Below are positions 57,842 to 64,000 of a DNA stretch of 64,000 nucleotides, one piece after another (the first letter of the stretch is position 1; each line of letters starts with the position of its first letter). Location: NCBI GenBank assembly GCA_963920575.1, contig OY986967.1, positions 5,909,166-5,973,165 on the forward strand. Direction: 5' to 3'. The notes below the pieces were generated by a model that was given only the letters and a program-made list of their open reading frames with translations, was not told the DNA's origin and did not search any database. The stretch comes from Narthecium ossifragum (lineage: Eukaryota > Streptophyta > Magnoliopsida > Dioscoreales > Nartheciaceae). The translations under genes were made by a program, and so were the position numbers.

Positions 57842-59460
57842 TGATGAGTGCATGAAAGTGCACTCTGAATATGACTAAGAGCAGCTAAGTTGATTAGTTT
57901 TTATGATTAATATAGGTTATTTCGTCCGTATATGTTGCATCACAAAGTTATTTGTATCATGCAGGAAATTGAAGCAAAGTTGGGTCTTTAACGCCAAAAC
58001 TGTACCTTTTCGAAAAGCACCAGATGATGTGCCATACATGGTTGGAAAGCTCTAGTCTAGTTTCTAGAGAATTTTATGGTTCGTAATTCCGAGTTTCCTA
58101 GAGGAACTTACGGCAATTGTAGTACCAATGACGCAGTCTGGATGGCAAAACAGTAAATACTCAGGAAAGACGGATCGATCATGTTCCCTAAAAGGATCGA
58201 TCCTTTTATGCAGACAGACCTGACAGAACACACACTTTTCGGATGATCACAGAAGGATCGATCCTCCTTTCACTCAAGAATATTGAGGAGAAGGATCGAT
58301 CTTTCTCCTATAGAAGGATCCATCCTACTCTATGGAAGGATCCATCCTACTGAGAAGGATCCATCCTATTGTCCATCCTACTGAGAAGGATCCATCCTAT
58401 TATCCATCCTCTGAGTAGGATCGATCATACTTCTTTCAAAGGATCGATCTTACTCGGGTGACCCAGGCTACGGAAAATAGAGAAGAAAAGGATCGATCCT
58501 TGACCTTCAGAGGATCGATCCTTTGTCGGGCGGATCTAAATGCGAGCCTTCAGATTTAATTCAAAGGCTGAAATAAAAGCTAGGGTTTCATGTCCTTATA
58601 TAAGGGGAGTTCTTGGACGTTTTTGGGGCTCTTTTCTGGACGTTTTCTAAAGGAAGAAGATGAAGACATCTCCATCTATGACCGAGTAATCCGCGGGCAT
58701 GGCGGACGGATGATCTAGCGAGGACTAGGGTTTCTTCTCCAACAATGGTTCATAGTTTTAATCTTTATTGTTAAACTCTTTTCTATGTATTGGATCTTCA
58801 AAGATTATTTTCAGATTATAAATTTCTATGTGGATGATTAATATTATGAATCCAGTCATGCTTCTTTCATGATCTTATAATCCCATAGTTTTATCTATTG
58901 TTTACCTACTTTATCTCATGAAATCTTTGCTATGCATTGCCGATTGTGAGAGTTGGTATTGTGTATTCTTAGAGATCCGGTTAGATAGAGTTAGGGCTTT
59001 GTCCCGATGAACTTTTGCTGCTCGTTGCCTGTAATGACAGCCGGTATCGTGTATTCTTAGGTTTGGGTTAGATGAAGTTAGAACTATAATAAGGAAGAAT
59101 CAATCGTAGGAAGAGACATTTATATATTTTGTTAGGTTTATAATTTCATATCTTCCGGTTAAGGTGATTGGGATGTGAATCCCTCAACTGAGTATTGAAT
59201 GAACCATTGGTAGAAGAAGAACCTAAGTCCGAGTGAAGTGATTCCCGATACCTAGCCTCATCTAAATCTTGATTTCTTTCGTTAACTTTATCTTATTATT
59301 ACATCTATGATCTACTTTCTTAGCTTTTACGCTCTTGATTGTTTTCGATACATTGTTATCTGTGTTTCTGGATCTTTCCTGCTTGTCTCTCTGTGGATTT
59401 GACCTCTCTTATATTATACTACATTGCACCGCTGTGTTGTGACACATTTGAGCGATATCA
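57842..59460 (+). mobile_element. Athila solo LTR (1619 bp) in CACTA subterminal repeats
   Basis: TGATGAGTGCATG to GCGATATCA. The flanks ATCGC (57837-57841) and ACCGT (59461-59465) both derive from ACCGC by one transition; the neighbouring subterminal repeats do contain AAACCGCTGC. TATA-like TTATATAAGG near 58595. Confidence 0.87.
58165..58530 (+). promoter_or_regulatory. ATCGAT-centred palindrome array in the 57842 LTR
   Basis: TAAAAGGATCGATCCTTTTA (58189-58208) is a perfect 20-bp palindrome, the longest seen. GGATCGATCC or GGATCCATCC variants follow about ten times. In the middle part (58310-58400) GGATCCATCCTA repeats in tandem. Confidence 0.55.
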
Positions 59461-59919
59461 ACCGTTGCCAGAAATATAACTATTAGCGACAATTATGTAA
59501 ACCGTTGCAATTGATGCAGCGGTTAGAAAACCGTTGCACGTCAACCGCAGCTATAAGTAGAACTAACAGCGACAGTTACCATAACAACTACAAACAATTT
59601 ATCTTTTGCAACAATTGTTAAAACCGTCATCTTTTAAGTACTACATCACTGCGGTTATGAGAAGCATTGCAAATAAACCGCTGCTATAGAACATGATATA
59701 CCAGCGGTTTACATGTTGTTGCTAATGAACCGCTACCAGAAATAGAATTATTAGCGACAGTTATGTAAACCGCTGCAAGTTGTATATTTTTTGCAACATT
59801 AACTAAAACTGCTGCTATAGAACTTAATTTTAGCAGCGGTTACATCTAAACGGCTATTGTATCTAATTTTATGACATACCTTCCTCAACCGCTGCATAAT
59901 GGGTTAATTTTTTGTAGTG
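59461..59919. repeat. CACTA subterminal repeats, right, part 2, and terminus
   Basis: Repeats of ACCGCTGC / GCAGCGGTT end in TTAATTTTTTGTAGTG (59904-59919), the CACTA-type inverted terminus. The following ATT (59920-59922) is a candidate 3-bp duplication. hAT transposase coding resumes at once. Confidence 0.82.
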
Positions 59920-60770
59920 ATTTTTTGATCAATATTCCAATCAAGCAAACATGATAACAATACCTCATCAATCATTTCGGTTGTATGCGGGTAAGGAACA
60001 TTGGCAAACCTAAACATAATATTCAACCAAAAATTATTTATGAAATTAAAAGCATAATGGTCAAATAAAATTAATCTATGGAGTAGATATTACAACCATA
60101 TCTTAGAATCCGACTTTGTAATACCCAAGACTCATCTATAGAATGTACGGTTACGGTCATGAATCCTTTCTTTTGTGTAGAAGTCGACATATCCGTTGTA
60201 AGAGCTATTCGACTTTTAAATTTTCCCAGTAATTTAAATGTCTTTTCTTTCTCCAACTCATAAATTTTCAATAGATCACTCTTCACTGTGTTGCAAGAAA
60301 CCATCTTGAATAAATGTTGTAATGTACTAACAAACCTTCTCAAGCCATAATGGTCCACCATCGAAACGGGTACTCATGAAGTATTATAGCATTGGAAAGC
60401 TCCTTCCTTGAGATATCTTGATCAGAAGCAAAATTCCCGAACTGAACTTTTCCATCTAACTTTACTTTAGCAGCCAATAGTTGTTGTTGAATGTCAACAT
60501 TATTTTTTGGGGACACCTACACAAATGATTATGCGATGTTTAGTTCCATTTTTAGTTGTTGCCTTAAGTGTAACCTTGCAGCCATGATAGGTATCAATGT
60601 CCTCTCCCTTACTATTTCCTGATCTGTCAAAGTTCTTCCAAACAATTGATGTTAACTTTCTCTTTCTACTGCATGAGTCATCACTAGATGTTGGGTTTGG
60701 AATTGAAGTTGAATTTGCTTCAATAGTTGAAGGCATTGTTGAACTGGAATCCTTATTTATTTCTTGTGAC
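59920..60770 (-). pseudogene. hAT transposase, N-terminal half with BED finger
   Basis: On the minus strand: KRKLTSIVWKNFDRS and KNGTKH of a BED zinc finger (60665-60530), in which the expected first Cys pair is degraded (YHGCK); KVKLDGKVQFGNF and SRKELSNAIILHEYPF (60460-60370); a frameshift; MVDHYGLRRFVSTLQHLF, DLLKIYELEKEK, RIALTTDMSTS, FMTVTVHSIDESW (60361-60100); and VPYPHTTEMIDEVLL with WNIDQKIT, cut by the CACTA terminus at 59920. These are the conserved boxes of plant hAT (Ac/RICESLEEPER type) up to the middle of the protein. The C-terminal half is at 20530-21590. Confidence 0.87.
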
Positions 60771-60829
60771 ATTTTAACTTGCAATTGGAAGGAAAAAACA
60801 AAATTCATCACATAGTTTTTCAAAAATTA

Positions 60830-61967
60830 ATAAAAGTCATCACAAAAACCTTATAATAATTCAAATCTCTCTCTATCTATGCACTAATGGGAAAAGAGGT
60901 TTGTCTTCTACTTATAATCTCTCTCTCTCACACACACATACAGTCGCGCGCGCGCGCGCACACACACAAAGAGGTTTGTCTTCTACTAAATATTTTAGAG
61001 AAAAACTTTTGTCAGGCATTGCCACCCCAATAAGGTGTTGACATGTCGGTCAGCCCTCATTGTGAAACGAGAAGAGAAAAACATCTAGCATGTTTCAGCG
61101 GTCCTTCACTCTCAATGTGATAGTGGTGGAGGCCAGTGGCGGCAGGCAGCAATGGCGACGAAAAGGAGGATGGTGGGAGTGGATTCATCGGCGATGGAAG
61201 AGGTGGTGATGGGTACAGTCTCCAGCAGCGACTCCAGGGGAGGGGGTTGGTGGTGATGGAGGAGAAGTGATGGTGGTGTGTGGATCGAATGGGGTGGGGC
61301 AATGGTGGGGGTGCAGCGTTGGTGCCGTCGGAGTTGGTTGCCGGGGGAGCAGAGGTGGTGGTGAAGAGGAGGAGATTGTGGTGGTGATGGGTGGGGTCAG
61401 GGCTAGGATGGAGGCGGCGGATGAAGGCCTTTTGTGGGTAGAGATGCCGGTGGTGCCTGTCAGAGTTTGGCGGAGGTACGAGAGTTAGAAGTGGGGCGGC
61501 GGTAGTGGTGGAGAGAAGAATATGTGAGGATGAAGATTGTGACATTTAAGACTTTTCTATAAATATTATTAAAAAATTAAATGAACTGATGTGTCAATTT
61601 TTTACTGGCCGGCAAAAAGTTTCTCTTTTTTTCCTTAACCGGGCACAAGTGTCCCTCAATTTTTTACTATGCATAGATTTGTTCCTGGTGGGAATAGGAC
61701 CGCGAGCAATGTTTGAACTATGCATAGATTTGTCCATGGTGGGAATCAAACCGAGCAAGACTTAGATTAGGCCTATAAGTCAGGTCACAGAACTAATAAG
61801 AAAAGAAGAACAATGAAAGGAAAGCAAAAGCACACCTCTAGCGGCAGCCTCCGTCGGCGGCGACGGTGGCCTTGGCCTTCGTCAGAAACCTTGTGTAGAT
61901 TATAAGGGAAAGGGATCGAATGCTACTAGGGGCGGGTCAGGGAAAAAACCCATTAAACCCACCCCAT
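60830..61967. other. hAT 5' region: low-complexity, no gene assigned
   Basis: It lies between the transposase start and the right terminal repeat. It contains a (CG)n(CA)n run (60946-60968), a GGT/GGA-rich block (61110-61510) whose opposite strand gives a 162-codon Pro/His/Ser frame that I judge non-coding, and a direct repeat ACTATGCATAGATTTGT at about 61665 and 61720. Confidence 0.5.
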
Positions 61968-61978
61968 TGTCATCGCTA
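61968..61978 (+). other. Right terminal inverted repeat of the hAT
   Basis: TGTCATCGCTA is the complement of TAGCGATGACA, matching TAGAGATGGCA at 13643 in 9 of 11 positions. CTTCATTC, the target duplication, follows. Confidence 0.75.
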
Positions 61979-62010
61979 CTTCATTCTTTATCGTCAGTTA
62001 TAACTTGATA

Positions 62011-62293
62011 TCTATTATATAAAGTAAGGTGTGTTGTGAGTCATAATATATACGCACACGTGGCATGGGTTACACGGTCGTGCCGTAGGGTTATGTGGAT
62101 AATCATCAACCTATTATTTAATTTAATTTGGTTTTTACCAAAATCAAATGGGTAATAAACGTAGTGGAGTTCGGCTATAACGGAAATAGTGGAGATCACA
62201 TCGATTATTTCATGGTCCATCGGTGGAGAGATACGGTTGAGATTAGAGGGAATCTGTTTCCACCGTGCCAAGGGCACACTATAAGCTAACTAG
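62011..62293 (+). mobile_element. Small Helitron-like element (283 bp)
   Basis: It begins TCTATTATATAAAG after an A. It ends with a hairpin (GTGCCAAGGGCAC, 62265-62277) about ten bases before CTAG, followed by T, the arrangement of Helitron 3' ends. No coding. The bases TATAAG.TAACTAG also occur at 13530, so the 3' boundary could belong to the host repeat instead. Confidence 0.45.
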
Positions 62294-62428
62294 TGGGCCC
62301 CCATGCCACCTGACACGTAACCGACCACTACCCCATCTCTCCCCCCCCCCCCCCCGCTAACTCTGTCAACCGATCTCAGTTATTCACCTTGTCACATGTC
62401 TTCATTCTTTATCGTCATTTATAACTTG
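62283..62428 (+). repeat. Unoccupied copy of the hAT target site
   Basis: The stretch joins what at the hAT is split: the left part matches 13530-13642 and the right part (CTTCATTCTTTATCGTCA.TTATAACTTG, 62400-62428) matches 61979-62007. It carries a run of about 15 C near 62341. Confidence 0.82.
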
Positions 62429-62499
62429 TATAATTTATCAGGATATTCTCGGCATAGAATGCACCTTTTAAAAATGATGACTTATGTTAAACCCTCCAC

Positions 62500-62905
62500 G
62501 TGACACAAAACAATTGGGTTTTGCTCAACTAAACCAAAAAGGGGGGAAAAAGTCATGTTTTTGTTTCGAATGATTATTCCCATACTTATCCCCAATCATT
62601 TTTTCCTATTCCAAATAATCATTACCCATTTATTCCCATTCCACCTACTATCACTCTACTTTTTCTAATTTCAACGAATCATTATGTTTGGCATGAGAAT
62701 ATTATCCCCCAAACACTTTTTTTACTGTCTCAAATAATCATTACCTATTTCACCTACTACTACCACTCTACTTTTTCTTATTTCAAGTAATCATTACTAC
62801 TTTATTTTCACTTTTCTCGCACCATATTTCAGATTTAACCTCAAAATCTCTTATCCGGAATGGCTTATTCCGTACCAGACGCGACTTATTCCGTACCAGA
62901 CGCCT
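62500..62905. repeat. AT-rich region with degenerate direct repeats
   Basis: CAAATAATCATTACC..CACTCTACTTTTTCT blocks occur at about 62620-62690 and 62735-62805. GACTTATTCCGTACCAGACG-type units are tandem at 62865-62905. No gene is seen. Confidence 0.6.
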
Positions 62906-62913
62906 GGGTGTTA

Positions 62914-64000
62914 GAGCATCTCCAATGCAGTCAGCATTGGTCCTTTTTACTCCAAATATGGAGTAATGCAGTCAAGGGACTCCAATGGAAGGCCTCTAAA
63001 AAAAAGATTCCATCTCAATAATAATATTTTATAGTCAACATAATTAATAATAAAAAAGTGCATAAAATACAGAATATATTATATAATTAACTATCATATA
63101 GAAAACATTACAAAATTACAGAAAACATAGAAAACAAATTACATAATTAACTAAAATACAGAAAACATTACATTTCAGCAATTAATAATAAAAAAGAGTA
63201 CATAAAATAAAAAATACTAATATTTCGACAGGTCATCATCGAATTCACTGCCACTCCCACGTGCACTTCATCCGTGCTGACCTCCTCCATACCCAGCGCC
63301 CCCGTACTGGCTTCCTCCATATTGGCTTCCTCCGTACTGACCTTCTCCATAATGATCTCCTTCGTACTGACCACATTCATAGACAGTACCTCTATACTAA
63401 CTTCCTCTGTACTCAGCACCTCCAATTGCTAAAGATCCTCTACATTGTGGTTGCCTTATGTTTCTATTCAAAATTGCTCGTTTTTTCTACCAAAAATATT
63501 CACGTTCCAAAGTATCATTAATATTATCCAAATATATTAACATGATTTCGTTATCTTGTTGAGCACTCCGAAGTTCTAACTTTTTCCTATCATTTTCAGC
63601 CTTCAACATCATAAGTTGATGCATAGATGATCTGTCATTTTCTCGTTGTTCTTGTCCTATTTTTAAAATCTTCAAGATTTCTTCATTTTCTTGAGTTATG
63701 GCTTCAACATCATAACTCCTACCACTTACTTGTCTCCTCCTTGCCTATTCTTTCTTCCTTCCCGTAGGTCGACTATTTGGATCAAAGATCGGCGATTGTT
63801 CGTCAGCAGTGGCAGGGTAAATTTCATCATCGTCAGCATTTAAGTCTATAGATCTTCGACGAGTGGAAGAGTTAGAATCAAAATCTTCAGACAAATTAGT
63901 ATTTGGTGATTTCGAAGCAATAGTAGACTCGATAGTTGTATCTACCCACTTTTCCGCATCCTTCAAAATCGACCAAACATGTTCAAATTGAAATCCTTTT
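62914..64000 (-). mobile_element. PIF/Harbinger element, left part
   Basis: GAGCATCTCCAATGC at 62914, preceded by TTA, matches the usual plant PIF/Harbinger/Tourist terminus and its TTA target. A minus-strand ORF1-type gene remnant follows. The right end and any transposase lie beyond the window. Confidence 0.7.
63220..64000 (-). pseudogene. PIF/Harbinger ORF1 (Myb-like/NAM-associated) remnant
   Basis: The PIF ORF1 protein is a DNA-binding partner of the transposase. Minus strand in order: an acidic Ser-rich part (DEQSPIFDPNSRPTGRKKE, the conserved RP.GRKK box) at 63810-63748, a stop, a helical Glu/Gln-rich part (ILKIGQEQRENDRSSMHQ to NINDTLEREYF) at 63670-63495, then a Tyr/Gly/Gln repeat (QYGGSQYGGSQYGGAGYGGG) at about 63330-63270 and the end EFDDDLSKY at 63225. 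The C-terminal part has two more stops. The upstream Myb/SANT region would lie outside the window. Confidence 0.72.

Larger units (their letters stand above)
31930..59919 (-). mobile_element. CACTA (En/Spm) transposon, interrupted
   Basis: The right terminus TTTTTTGTAGTG (ending 59919) is a CACTA-type inverted repeat, next to a candidate 3-bp duplication ATT. Subterminal repeats rich in GCAAC/ACCGCTGC lie at both ends (31930-32470, 57481-57841 plus 59461-59919). Minus-strand TNP2 (DUF4218 then DUF4216 regions) and the Transposase_24-type second gene lie in the expected order. The left terminus is lost at the junction with element A. CACTA segments: 31930-34298, 41052-42317, 43744-45018, 56231-57841 and 59461-59919. 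That these form one element follows from strand, gene order and restored coding at two insertion sites. Confidence 0.75.
13643..61978 (-). mobile_element. hAT transposon (about 3.9 kb) expanded to 48.3 kb by insertions
   Basis: The left end TAGAGATGGCA (13643) pairs with the right end TGTCATCGCTA (61968-61978), 9 of 11 positions as an inverted repeat. The 8-bp flanks are TTTCATTC (13635-13642) and CTTCATTC (61979-61986), the duplication length expected for hAT. An unoccupied copy of the target lies at 62400. Sequence attributable to the hAT itself is 13643-14122, 20235-21592 and 59920-61978, together about 3.9 kb, a normal length for an autonomous hAT. Everything between is later insertion. 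The transposase is on the minus strand, in two collinear halves. Confidence 0.78.

Noticed and set aside
61057..61545. 162-codon minus-strand frame rich in Pro, His and Ser
   Set aside because: The block is a GGT/GGA-type simple-sequence region. The frame has no domain and lies in the hAT 5' region.
1..64000. Endogenous pararetrovirus or other viral insertion
   Set aside because: I see no coat, movement or caulimovirus-type polymerase motifs. All reverse transcriptase and integrase sequences fit Ty3/gypsy, Ty1/copia or LINE elements.

Overview
This window reads as plant (angiosperm) nuclear DNA that consists almost entirely of transposable elements. Evidence: chromodomain and Athila-type Ty3/gypsy elements with tRNA-Met and tRNA-Asp primer-binding sites, Ty1/copia LTRs, a plant L1 LINE with an RNase H domain, CACTA, hAT, Mutator and PIF/Harbinger pieces, and a captured FAD2 desaturase gene fragment. 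I see no intact host gene, rRNA or tRNA gene. The GC-rich FAD2 fragment looks more monocot-like than dicot-like, but this is a weak inference and I do not name a species.

Left block (1-13642). A Tekay-like chromovirus (T1) enters from the left edge: partial 5' LTR, primer-binding site, broken gag, one long pol frame with four stops, and a 2.4-kb 3' LTR. It abuts a minus-strand Athila-type LTR, which is itself split at 9043-10954 by a probable solo LTR (TSD AAAGG). That Athila LTR in turn sits in the gag of a minus-strand Ty1/copia element (gag 11408-11690, LTR 11698-13042).

Central block (13643-61978). I interpret this 48.3 kb as one hAT transposon of about 3.9 kb blown apart by nested insertions. 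Its ends carry matching terminal repeats and an 8-bp TSD, and an uninterrupted copy of the target site lies 420 bp further on. Its transposase is split: the C-terminal half is at 20530-21590, the N-terminal half at 59920-60770. A full-length LINE (14123-20219, 15-bp TSD) lies in the hAT 3' part. The transposase break holds a damaged left cluster (Athila-like solo LTR 21593-23156, Tekay-like LTR 23157-26172, Athila element A 26173-31929) and then a CACTA transposon (about 31930-59919). Inside the CACTA sit Athila element B (34299-41051), a copia solo LTR (42318-43743), an Athila solo LTR (57842-59460) and a SIRE/Angela-like solo LTR (45019-56230). The SIRE-like LTR contains a Pack-MULE (45062-55100, 9-bp TSD), which contains a Tekay-like element T2 (46672-55023), which contains an Athila solo LTR (48309-49909). 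Target-site duplications support nearly every step, giving a nest about seven layers deep.

Right block (61979-64000): the hAT target flank, a small Helitron-like element, the empty-site copy, and the left part of a PIF/Harbinger element with a degenerate ORF1.

Most notable: (1) the split hAT and its empty site; (2) the Pack-MULE carrying fragments of a FAD2 fatty-acid desaturase and an LRK10-like receptor kinase, including a 167-codon fused frame; (3) long palindromes centred on ATCGAT (or a variant) in the U3 parts of several unrelated LTR families, where the arms differ between families but symmetry is kept.
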